Positions 35,841 through 44,255 of a stretch of 64,000 nt of DNA are shown here, piece by piece. Under the pieces are notes generated by a model. It was not told the origin of the DNA. It worked only from the letters and a program-made list of their open reading frames with translations, and searched no databases. Where the stretch lies: contig WRGC01000003.1 in NCBI GenBank assembly GCA_009787385.1, positions 1 through 64,000 on the forward strand. The letters run 5' to 3'. The position numbers were made by a program, and so were the translations under genes. The first letter of the stretch is position 1; every line of letters starts with the position of its first letter. The stretch is from Bacillota bacterium (GTDB lineage Bacteria > Bacillota > Clostridia > Christensenellales > Pumilibacteraceae).

Positions 35841-36455
35841 ATGAGTTCATTACTAAATATTTTAAAATCACAAATTGAAAAATTGTTGCAACACAACTTT
35901 TGCGTCAATGTCACATGTATAGAGTATTTATTAGACACCAAATTATCCAATCCGTACTATACAAAAATTGGAAATACACCATACATTGCAGTCAATTGTA
36001 GCTTTGAAGACTATAGCGGATTTATATTTCAATACTCACATGAATATACTCATCACATAATGCATACTCTTTATCCTTGCATATTTTATCACTATGATTG
36101 GTTTGAAGAGGTTATATGCGAAGCTGTATCATACTGGTGCCTAGATTGGTTTGCACAAAATTTTGATTGGGCAAAAGTAGGATTAGACGCTTATCAATAT
36201 CATATCAAACTATATCTAAAATTAGAAATGGATAGGCATTATCAAGATGACAATTATATTTTTGTGAGTGATAGATATTTTAAAAGTGAGTTGACTTTTA
36301 ATATCAAACGCCCTCGCTTGCAAATAGTAATAGACTTGTACAAATTGTTAGTTTGTGAAGAAGTATGGACAACACTAAAAAACTACAACCCAATAAAACA
36401 ACCACAAGGATTAGGGCGTCCCGAATGGTTGCAACCAAAGTTGAATACAGTATAA
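35841..36455 (+). CDS. Putative zinc metallopeptidase-like protein (HExxH) in the nrd locus
   Basis: A 204-residue soluble protein with SHEYTHHIMHTLYP, an HExxH zinc motif, followed about 20 residues later by WFEEVICEAVSYW, whose Glu could be the third ligand of a gluzincin-like site. No signal peptide, so it would act in the cytosol. No family name can be given. It lies between nrdE and nrdF, where class Ib operons usually have nrdI or nrdH, but it shows no flavodoxin or glutaredoxin features. It has its own near-leaderless promoter. Confidence 0.65.
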   Translation: MSSLLNILKSQIEKLLQHNFCVNVTCIEYLLDTKLSNPYYTKIGNTPYIAVNCSFEDYSGFIFQYSHEYTHHIMHTLYPCIFYHYDWFEEVICEAVSYWCLDWFAQNFDWAKVGLDAYQYHIKLYLKLEMDRHYQDDNYIFVSDRYFKSELTFNIKRPRLQIVIDLYKLLVCEEVWTTLKNYNPIKQPQGLGRPEWLQPKLNTV

Positions 36456-36508
36456 CGACACATAAATATAATAATCAAAATACAAAAACAAAGGTATAAT
36501 ATTACATT

Positions 36509-37498
36509 ATGGTAACTAACGATAATACTTTACTTACAAAAGCAGTCAATTGGAATACACCTGAAGACAATTATTCTTTGACATTTTGGAAACAAAATAC
36601 CATGCAGTTTTGGCTAGAGGACGAAGTACCCGTATCTCAAGACAAAAATACTTGGAATACACTTACACCAATAGAAAAAGACACATACAAAAAAGTTTTG
36701 GGAGGACTAACTCTATTAGATACCAAACAAGGTGGTGATGGAATGCATCTTATTCCATTGCATATGGATAGACTTCAAGCTAAGGGTGTATTTACATTCA
36801 TGGGTGGAATGGAAGAAATTCATGCCAAGTCATACAGTCACATGTTTAGCACTCTTGCCACAGACGAAGAGATAGACGAATTATTTAAATGGATAGAAAC
36901 AGATCCAATCTTAGACAAAAAAGAAAAACTAATTACAAGCCGCTATCACAAGTTATTTACTCCAAATGCTCCAAAAAAAGATGTATATATGGCACTTGTA
37001 ACAGGCGTATTTTTGGAAAGTTTTCTGTTTTATAGTGGATTCTTTTATCCGCTGTGGTGGGCAGGACAGGGTAAATTGACTGCATGTGGAGAAATCATCA
37101 ACCTTATACTGAGAGATGAAAGTTTGCACGGCACATACACAGGACTAATAGCTCAAGATATATTTAAAACTCTAAGTCCACAAGACCAAGAAGAAGTAGA
37201 AAAAGATCGCATGAAACTACTAAAAGAATTATATGAAAATGAACTAGAGTATAGCAATATGCTATACTCTCCTGTAGGGTTAGTAGAAGATGTTCAAAGA
37301 TTTGTGAGATACAACGCCAATTCTGCTTTAAAAAATCTTGGTATACAACCATACTTTCCAATAGACGAAGTAATAAACCCAATAGTATTGAATGGACTAA
37401 AAACAGACACCAAACATCATGACTTCTTTAGCGTCAAGGGAAATGGTTATGTAAAATCCATAAATGTAGAAAAATTAACAGATGAGGACTTTGAATAA
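36509..37498 (+). CDS. nrdF: Class Ib ribonucleotide reductase beta subunit
   Basis: Ferritin-like subunit holding the dinuclear metal centre and tyrosyl radical, 329 residues. Ligand regions GGLTLLDTKQGG, MEEIHAKSYSHMFSTL (with the radical-type Tyr in HAKSYS), FLESFLFYSGFFYP and LILRDESLHG are intact. TATAAT lies 8 bases before the ATG but with a weak -35; it may also be read through from upstream. NrdF normally needs NrdI for manganese loading, and nrdI is not in this locus. Confidence 0.94.
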   Translation: MVTNDNTLLTKAVNWNTPEDNYSLTFWKQNTMQFWLEDEVPVSQDKNTWNTLTPIEKDTYKKVLGGLTLLDTKQGGDGMHLIPLHMDRLQAKGVFTFMGGMEEIHAKSYSHMFSTLATDEEIDELFKWIETDPILDKKEKLITSRYHKLFTPNAPKKDVYMALVTGVFLESFLFYSGFFYPLWWAGQGKLTACGEIINLILRDESLHGTYTGLIAQDIFKTLSPQDQEEVEKDRMKLLKELYENELEYSNMLYSPVGLVEDVQRFVRYNANSALKNLGIQPYFPIDEVINPIVLNGLKTDTKHHDFFSVKGNGYVKSINVEKLTDEDFE

Positions 37499-37540
37499 AA
37501 TATCATCCTACAGACTAAATAAAGTTTGTAGGATGATATT
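37499..37540. terminator. Bidirectional terminator between nrdF and prs
   Basis: A 14-bp perfect stem (AATATCATCCTACA with TGTAGGATGATATT) and a 14-base loop, with A-rich left and T-rich right flanks. It directly follows the nrdF stop in a convergent gap. Confidence 0.85.
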
Positions 37541-37633
37541 TTTAAACAAATGTTGGTTGTATCTAAAATGCTCCAACATTTACTAATAATAATATATTTA
37601 CCTATAAATTTAAGTCCAATATATGAAATCAAT

Positions 37634-38626
37634 TTATATTGTACTAACTGAATAATTACAAAAAATATGATGAATTGCCGTCGAAAATATATCATCTGTA
37701 CTGATTTGTTCAAATTTTGGCAATAATTTTTCGGGGTGCAACTCTATTGTGTCTAACAAAAATAATTTAGAAATTGGGCTTTTGTTGAGCTTGTCCAAAG
37801 CTTGTCCACTTAATACACCATGAGTACAACAAGCATAAATCTCTCTCGCTTGTCCTATATCAATAAGTGCATTAGCAGCATTGACTATCGTACCTGCAGT
37901 ATCTATCATATCATCAAATATTAGGCAACATTTGTCTCTTACATCACCTATTATATTCAATACTTCTGATACATTTGGCTTTGGACGACGCTTGTCTACT
38001 ATAGCAATAGGAAGTCCAAGTTTGCTTGCAAACTCTCTACATCTAGCCACACTACCAACATCTGGAGACACTATTACAACTTCACGATTTTCAAAAAAAC
38101 CAAGCTTTATAAGATGATTTCTTAATACTGGTATACCATACAAGTGATCTACAGGTATATCAAAGAATCCTTGAATTTGAGCAGCATGCAAGTCCATAGT
38201 AAGCACTCTATCAACACCTGCAGTAACAATAAGGTTGGCAACCAACTTAGCTGTGATTGGATCTCTAGGCTTAGCCTTACGATCTTGTCTAGCATATCCA
38301 AAATATGGTATTACAGCTGTGATTTTTACAGCACTTGCTCTCTTTAGTGCATCTATCATAACCAACAACTCTACCAAGTGTTGATTGACAGGATTGCTTA
38401 ATGACTGTATTACAAAAACTTCACAACCTCTAACAGATTCATTAAGCTCTATACTACACTCACCATCACTAAATGAATCTACTTTCATATCACCAATATC
38501 TAATCCCAAAATTTTTGATATTCTTTTAGCTAATTTAGGATTTGAATTGCCTACAAAGAGTTTTATTTTTTTGTTTACTACTTTATCCAATTCTAATTTA
38601 AAATTTGTTTTTTGTTCGCTTTTCAT
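37634..38626 (-). CDS. prs: Ribose-phosphate pyrophosphokinase
   Basis: Makes PRPP from ribose-5-phosphate and ATP for nucleotide, His and Trp synthesis. Family motifs: SDGECSIELNESVRG, IPYFGYARQDRK (flexible loop), DLHAAQIQGFFDIP, VSPDVGSVAR, and the PRPP loop LIFDDMIDTAGTI. 330 residues, slightly longer at the N-terminus than usual. It begins 6 bp after glmU, the standard Gram-positive order. Confidence 0.95.
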   Translation of the reverse strand: MKSEQKTNFKLELDKVVNKKIKLFVGNSNPKLAKRISKILGLDIGDMKVDSFSDGECSIELNESVRGCEVFVIQSLSNPVNQHLVELLVMIDALKRASAVKITAVIPYFGYARQDRKAKPRDPITAKLVANLIVTAGVDRVLTMDLHAAQIQGFFDIPVDHLYGIPVLRNHLIKLGFFENREVVIVSPDVGSVARCREFASKLGLPIAIVDKRRPKPNVSEVLNIIGDVRDKCCLIFDDMIDTAGTIVNAANALIDIGQAREIYACCTHGVLSGQALDKLNKSPISKLFLLDTIELHPEKLLPKFEQISTDDIFSTAIHHIFCNYSVSTI

Positions 38627-38632
38627 ATGTTA

Positions 38633-39724
38633 CTATTTCTTAATTTTATTTATCCAATTTTGTTTATTGACTTGCCTTGCTCTAGCTATTGCCAAGCTAT
38701 CTTCAGGGACTGAATTGATAATTGTAGAACCAGCTGCCACAAATGAATTATTTTCTAATATTATAGGAGCTATTAATGTACTATTAGCTCCTATAAACAC
38801 CCTACTACCTATGCGTGTTGGGTTTTTATTTACACCATCATAATTGGCAATAATGACACCACAGCCAAAATTGCAGTTCTTACCAACTTGAGCGTCTCCA
38901 ATATAAGTATGATGGGCAACTTTAGTGTTGTCCCCTATCAAACTCTTTTTAATTTCTACAAAATTTCCAATCTTGCAATTGTTGCCTATTATACTTTCAG
39001 GTCTCAATCTTGCAAACGGTCCTATAGATGTACATTGTCCAACATAACTATCAAGTAACATACTATTGCTTACACTACAATCATTATCCAAAATACAGTT
39101 GTCAATAGTATTGCCAGACAGCAATGTTACACCTTCTTTTATTTCCGTTTGATTTTTAATGATGTTGTTGGGGTGTATTGTAGTACCCTTTCCTATGCGT
39201 ACTTCACAATCTATCCAAACAGTATTAGGATCAACTATGTGTACACCATTACCCATGTGATAATCAAGAATTCTATCTCTCAATAGTTTTGTAGCTTTTG
39301 CAACATTTATGAAACTGTCTACACAAATCATATCAACATCTATATTATCCAAATGAGTAGTTGATAAATTTGGCAAAATTTCTAAATTTATTAAATAGTC
39401 AGTAACAAATATCCAACCTCTACTAATTTTAAGACAATATAAATCACTACTTTTCATAACATCTATAGCACACTCTATAGTAGCAATATTGACTAACGGA
39501 GTATCACTGTACAATACAATGGTATATTTTCTAGTAATATTAACAGTAGGTTTTATGATATCAATAATATTGTCGTCAATATTATAATCAACTATTCCAC
39601 ACAAACTATTGCCAAATGATAATGAAACCCATTCCAAACAAGTTTTGCCCAAAATATTAACACTCTTGTCACCTAATTTACTATTACTAGTCTTCAAAAT
39701 TATTATACCAATCGCACTAGACAT
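38633..39724 (-). CDS. glmU: GlmU-like acetyltransferase with degenerate uridyltransferase domain
   Basis: GlmU normally acetylates glucosamine-1-phosphate and then uridylylates it. The C-terminal left-handed beta-helix is intact: IGPFARLRPESIIGNNCKIG, VAHHTYIGDAQVG with the catalytic His, and IANYDGVNKNPTRIG. The N-terminal half is only about 135 residues instead of about 230, and the LAAGxGTRM nucleotide loop is replaced by IIILKTSNSKLGD. Remnants such as IVLYSDTPL and LRDRILDYHMGNGV show common origin. So UTP transfer is probably lost and would need another protein. Total 363 residues versus about 455. Confidence 0.88.
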   Translation of the reverse strand: MSSAIGIIILKTSNSKLGDKSVNILGKTCLEWVSLSFGNSLCGIVDYNIDDNIIDIIKPTVNITRKYTIVLYSDTPLVNIATIECAIDVMKSSDLYCLKISRGWIFVTDYLINLEILPNLSTTHLDNIDVDMICVDSFINVAKATKLLRDRILDYHMGNGVHIVDPNTVWIDCEVRIGKGTTIHPNNIIKNQTEIKEGVTLLSGNTIDNCILDNDCSVSNSMLLDSYVGQCTSIGPFARLRPESIIGNNCKIGNFVEIKKSLIGDNTKVAHHTYIGDAQVGKNCNFGCGVIIANYDGVNKNPTRIGSRVFIGANSTLIAPIILENNSFVAAGSTIINSVPEDSLAIARARQVNKQNWINKIKK

Positions 39725-39747
39725 GAATCCATTCCCCTTATAAACTT

Positions 39748-39776
39748 AGTTTATCATATATTATAAAAGGTGTCAA
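39748..39776 (-). promoter_or_regulatory. Promoter of the glmU-prs operon
   Basis: TTGACA (39771 to 39776), 17-bp spacer, TAAACT (39748 to 39753); AAGGGG lies before the ATG. Confidence 0.85.
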
Positions 39777-39915
39777 GAACTGTTTTTTGTGTTAAAAAAT
39801 TAGTTTAATAGATTTTAAACATAATAACGAATTGTAATATATGTCATGCCATACTATATATTGATATATTTAGTATAATAATTATTTCAAAAGCTTACAT
39901 ATTTTGCAACAATTA

Positions 39916-41211
39916 TTAATTGTTTATAACTGTCTTTAATATATCAATAACTTGGATAAATACTTGTTCTAATATAGCAACAACTATACTATTGCCTGCA
40001 GAATGTATTAGATTGTCTTTTGTGAAAAATTTAGAATGCCCTCTAGATATAGGGTTTTTAATAATTACTTTATCAAAATCACTTTCATCAAAACCCATCA
40101 ACAAAAAACACTCTCGTGGTGTAAGATATCTAAATTTGCTTTTTTTGTTATCAATATAATCAAAGTATATATTTCCAGCATTTGGGTGTCTATCTTGCTT
40201 TGTAGTAATTGTATCTACATGTTTTGATTTACAATAATTTTCTGTTACAATTTTTAGATTATCATTCCAAATTCTTTTTCTAGATTGAGTATCATTTGGC
40301 TGAGATTGCTTGGCTTCTTCCAAGTATATTTCATTTTTATAATCCAATCTAAGACATTGCTCTACTTCTTTTCTTTGTATATTTAATGTACTTATATATT
40401 TTAAACATTCTAAATTATGTTCTTTAAAGTACTTTTCTAATCTTTCTTTTAGTAGTTCACCACCATCTTTTACACCAATAAATATACTAAGCATAATAAG
40501 GCGATATCGTCTTTGAGGTTGTCCATACCATTGAGAACGAAGTTTGTATACTTTGTTATAATAACCCAAATTTTGAAGACTATTTTTCCACTCTTCAAAA
40601 TCTTTGCTATGTCTATCTGAAGTCAAAGATGTCACATTTTCTAACATCAAAACTTTTGGCATATCTAGTTTTAATTTCACTCTCTCTTGTAGTATTCTTT
40701 CTACTTCCCAAAGAAGTCCTGACCTGTTATTTGCACTCCTAGATATTCCACTACAATAACCATGAAAATGCCCAACATTGGATAAATCTTGACATGGAAA
40801 ACTATATGTCATAATATCACAATTACTAGGTAAATCACTTCCTCTAAAATCTTTTATATTGACTTTATTGTTTGTATTTAGTATTGCTGAATATATTAAT
40901 TGTAAAGATTCCATTGTATACTGTTTTAATACATCGTGAGATATTTTATTTTTGCAATTAGCACTTAGATTGTATTGTTTTAATTTTTCTAACAATTGTT
41001 GCTTAGAATAGTTTACTACATCTTTGTGCAACTCACCACCATTATGGATTCTATCATAAGCAACCATGGCGTGTATATCCCACTCACAAATAGCTTGTAC
41101 CACAAACTTGGCATTAATATTGTTCAATGCCTTTGCTTGACTACCTATACCACTAAAAAGTTCTACAACTTTTAATATTTTATCTTGTTGTTTTGATTCC
41201 CCTTTCTTCAT
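39916..41211 (-). CDS. DNA 5-cytosine methyltransferase of the defence operon
   Basis: A C5-methyltransferase of 431 residues, complete. Motif I is VELFSGIGSQAKAL, the catalytic motif IV is SFPCQDLSN, motif VI is LENVTSL, motif VIII is QPQRRYRLIML, and the last motifs are LTPRECFLLMGF and AGNSIV. The target-recognition region (about 250 to 360) gives no clue to the site. It is the last gene of the operon, 3 bp after the AIPR gene, and would protect host DNA from the nuclease module. A frameshifted copy of codons about 27 to 89 lies at the other end of the operon. Confidence 0.93.
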   Translation of the reverse strand: MKKGESKQQDKILKVVELFSGIGSQAKALNNINAKFVVQAICEWDIHAMVAYDRIHNGGELHKDVVNYSKQQLLEKLKQYNLSANCKNKISHDVLKQYTMESLQLIYSAILNTNNKVNIKDFRGSDLPSNCDIMTYSFPCQDLSNVGHFHGYCSGISRSANNRSGLLWEVERILQERVKLKLDMPKVLMLENVTSLTSDRHSKDFEEWKNSLQNLGYYNKVYKLRSQWYGQPQRRYRLIMLSIFIGVKDGGELLKERLEKYFKEHNLECLKYISTLNIQRKEVEQCLRLDYKNEIYLEEAKQSQPNDTQSRKRIWNDNLKIVTENYCKSKHVDTITTKQDRHPNAGNIYFDYIDNKKSKFRYLTPRECFLLMGFDESDFDKVIIKNPISRGHSKFFTKDNLIHSAGNSIVVAILEQVFIQVIDILKTVINN

Positions 41212-41214
41212 AAA

Positions 41215-43350
41215 CTATACCAAAACACCAGATTTTTCTAGTTTTTCTTTTGCTTGCCACACAACCATCGCTTGATTCTCCGACAAATAATTGTTGGGCT
41301 TAGATGCATAACCAATTAGTTCCATTTCCTTTATTGACAATATATTTCTATCCTTTGCTTCTTTTAAAAGTCTTTCCCAATATTCAAATCCCAAATTAAA
41401 TACTTCTATCATTATATTTGCTTTATGTGTCAAAGTTTCATCTTTTTTTGAACTTGCTTCTTGCTCATTCCAACTACTGCTATTGATTAAATCTTTTACA
41501 AAATCATCAGTTAATTCTAGATTATACTCATCAGTCATATACTCCTGCATATCTTTCAACTTGTCAAACTTCTTCCAAGTATCTTCTTGCTTACAATATT
41601 CTGTCACAATTTTACCACCTGATTGTTGTATAAATTGATTAGTTACATAAGCAATCTTATTTAACATTTTTAAATAAGATTGTGGTAAGGATTGTTTTTT
41701 CCAAATAGTATTAAAATCTATCGTGCAACTATTATGTAGCAACAATGACATCATTTTAGCTATCGTATAAGGGACTATATTGAGTTTGTATCCACCCGTA
41801 TTGTACCAATCTGCTTTGCTTACAATTCTATCAGTCTCTCTATAAAGTATGGCATAGCAAATAGATTTTTTAAAAAATAAATCATTAAATTTATTTTGGT
41901 CAGTTGAAAAATGATTATCAATAATTGTTGCAAAAGCTTTCATATTGTATTGACTCCCTTTTGCAACCAAGTCAGGTCTCAAATATTGTGCAGATACAAA
42001 GTACTTTGCCAATTCCTCTTTTTTTATTACTTGTTTTTTTGGATACTTTTTAGTATAATCATCTTTTTGCTTTTGAGTAGTAAATTTAAATTTTTGTTGT
42101 TCGTATTTACCCCTAGACCTTTCATAATACCAATGAGTTTCAAATACTTCTCCTTGTTTGGCAGGAGCTAGTATCTTGTTTGCAAGTTCTTCCATTTTCC
42201 TATGAAATGGATGATTGGAAAACATATCAGCATCAGTAACTTTGTTTTGACTATTGGCAAACTTTGCAATATTTGCTATCATTGTGTCATAGTCATCATT
42301 TTTTACAACAGTAAGTTTTAGTGGTACAAAAATATTTTCCAAACTAAATTTATCTCTAAGTATTGCAGATGTCAATGACGCGGTGGTTTGACCACCATTT
42401 ATTATTTGCAAATCTTCTATTTTAACAATTTTACTACCTGACTTATCTAATTCTACTGCAATAGCTGTACATGCTATACCATTATTATAAGTGAAAAATT
42501 TTGTAGGCTCTCTTCTTATTGTATCTCTGATACCCTTATTAATTTTACCCTTTGCTGTCAAGAAAGCCCTTATATTACCTTCTAACAATCTAGAACCAAA
42601 AGAATAATAAATTTTGTGCAACAACTCTCCTGGTATAATTGCAAGATATGCATCATAATCAGTTGCCCCACTCATTTGTGCTTTAATGCAAGGTATACCA
42701 TCACTACCAAACTGTTTTACATCAACAATAATTGTCTCTTTGCCTTTTCCAGATTGTATTAAGTCAAAAATTCTTTGTATACTCCATACATTGACTTCTA
42801 CCTTTTTATTTTTAAAACTATCTTTATGTGTGAATGATTTGATAGAAGAACTTAGCTTTTTGTTGGTTATAATATACAATTTTACTTTGTCAATAGATAT
42901 ATCATTCTCAAAATCCACGAAGTCTATTTTTAACCTTTTTTCTATTTCTTTACCAATTTTAATAATTTCGTTAGAATTATCAAAATACTTTATCAATTGG
43001 TCATCATAAACTTCTTCTAAAAAATATAGCATTTTATTGCTAAAACTAGCTATATCACTATTAGTTAGCATGTCGCTATCCATAGAATCCACATAATCAC
43101 AAATATAAAGCACTATAGACTTGTCACTTTCATCAAAGCTATAACCATCAACACTCATCTTGCGTCCATTGCGACATATCTTGTCAAAACACATAGATAT
43201 TTCCTGTGGGTCTACAATTTCGCCCATATCTTGCAGTTTTCCTAGCATATCTTCAAAAAAGTGTGAACTAGGCATTGTGCCTTCAATGCGTGAATCGTTT
43301 TTTATCTCATCTAAAAATTGCTTTCTAAACTCATCTAATGCTTGATTCAT
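41215..43350 (-). CDS. AIPR (abortive infection phage resistance) family protein
   Basis: A 711-residue protein. The diagnostic AIPR core is FFTYNNGIACTAIAV, then IEDLQIINGGQTTASLTSAI. A helical C-terminal region follows. AIPR proteins occur in phage-resistance and restriction loci; their biochemical role is not settled. It overlaps the upstream PD-(D/E)XK gene by 4 bp (start in stop), showing translational coupling, and is followed 3 bp later by the methyltransferase. Confidence 0.88.
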   Translation of the reverse strand: MNQALDEFRKQFLDEIKNDSRIEGTMPSSHFFEDMLGKLQDMGEIVDPQEISMCFDKICRNGRKMSVDGYSFDESDKSIVLYICDYVDSMDSDMLTNSDIASFSNKMLYFLEEVYDDQLIKYFDNSNEIIKIGKEIEKRLKIDFVDFENDISIDKVKLYIITNKKLSSSIKSFTHKDSFKNKKVEVNVWSIQRIFDLIQSGKGKETIIVDVKQFGSDGIPCIKAQMSGATDYDAYLAIIPGELLHKIYYSFGSRLLEGNIRAFLTAKGKINKGIRDTIRREPTKFFTYNNGIACTAIAVELDKSGSKIVKIEDLQIINGGQTTASLTSAILRDKFSLENIFVPLKLTVVKNDDYDTMIANIAKFANSQNKVTDADMFSNHPFHRKMEELANKILAPAKQGEVFETHWYYERSRGKYEQQKFKFTTQKQKDDYTKKYPKKQVIKKEELAKYFVSAQYLRPDLVAKGSQYNMKAFATIIDNHFSTDQNKFNDLFFKKSICYAILYRETDRIVSKADWYNTGGYKLNIVPYTIAKMMSLLLHNSCTIDFNTIWKKQSLPQSYLKMLNKIAYVTNQFIQQSGGKIVTEYCKQEDTWKKFDKLKDMQEYMTDEYNLELTDDFVKDLINSSSWNEQEASSKKDETLTHKANIMIEVFNLGFEYWERLLKEAKDRNILSIKEMELIGYASKPNNYLSENQAMVVWQAKEKLEKSGVLV

Positions 43351-44255
43351 ATGTTTGTTTTAAATCCTTCTATTGCATTTAGTGACAACTCATACTTTAC
43401 GCTAAGTATTGAGTTGGGTAATTGTGTCCTTTGTAGTCTTGGAAAGTCTTGAGATATAACATAAGCTTGCATACTCATATTGCAAAACACAAATTCATCA
43501 TACGACACATTGTAATAATATCCTGCTTGAATTAGTTTGTTTTCAAAAATATCTAAACACTCTTCATCTAATATCAAATCCTTTATATTAGCAATTAAGC
43601 TATTTAAGGATATACCATCAAATGATGCACTCATCTTTTCTAACCTATATACAACCAACATTCCATCAACAATAGAATCTAATTGCTCTAATGATGAAAT
43701 AATTAGAGAGCTTTTGTTTGCTTCTAAGCTTTTTATCTCAAACCAGATATCTCCATACGAAAAATCTTTGTGTGTAGGTTCTTGACCACTCCACCCCATA
43801 ATCGCATCACGCACTCCATATTTTTGTATAGATATATCTTTTAAAAAAAGTAATTCGGCAATCAATCCACTCAACTCATTTTGTGAAAGAATACTATTAT
43901 TGCTTGCAAACATCTTTTTCCACTTTGTATATCTATTTAGCAAAAATTTGTAACCAAATCCAACATTACAGTTTGTTGAAGTACAAATAAGGTCATTGCA
44001 AAAAGAATAAAATATATCATCATCACCAGAGTTGATAAACATTATAGAGTTATATTCTTGAGTTTTTACTTGTTGTATGACAATTTTTGCACTACTCTTG
44101 ACATTTTGTGGCTCAAAATTTTCATTGAGTCTAAGTGTTTTGTTCCCAAACTGATCTAATCCTAAATAAATCTCTAATGGGTGTATTTCATTTACTCTAA
44201 TATATTTGGAAATTTCTTTTAGAGTAGCAAACTTTGCTTTGGAATCATAAATCAT
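43347..44255 (-). CDS. PD-(D/E)XK nuclease-fold protein (DUF4420-like)
   Basis: A 302-residue protein. The nuclease core is visible as an early Glu in SGLIAELLFLKD, then HKDFSYGDIWFEIKSL, matching E...D...ExK. This is the arrangement of the PD-(D/E)XK motif family found beside Z1 and AIPR genes. It is the predicted DNA-cutting component. It overlaps both neighbours by 4 bp. Confidence 0.85.
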   Translation of the reverse strand: MIYDSKAKFATLKEISKYIRVNEIHPLEIYLGLDQFGNKTLRLNENFEPQNVKSSAKIVIQQVKTQEYNSIMFINSGDDDIFYSFCNDLICTSTNCNVGFGYKFLLNRYTKWKKMFASNNSILSQNELSGLIAELLFLKDISIQKYGVRDAIMGWSGQEPTHKDFSYGDIWFEIKSLEANKSSLIISSLEQLDSIVDGMLVVYRLEKMSASFDGISLNSLIANIKDLILDEECLDIFENKLIQAGYYYNVSYDEFVFCNMSMQAYVISQDFPRLQRTQLPNSILSVKYELSLNAIEGFKTNI

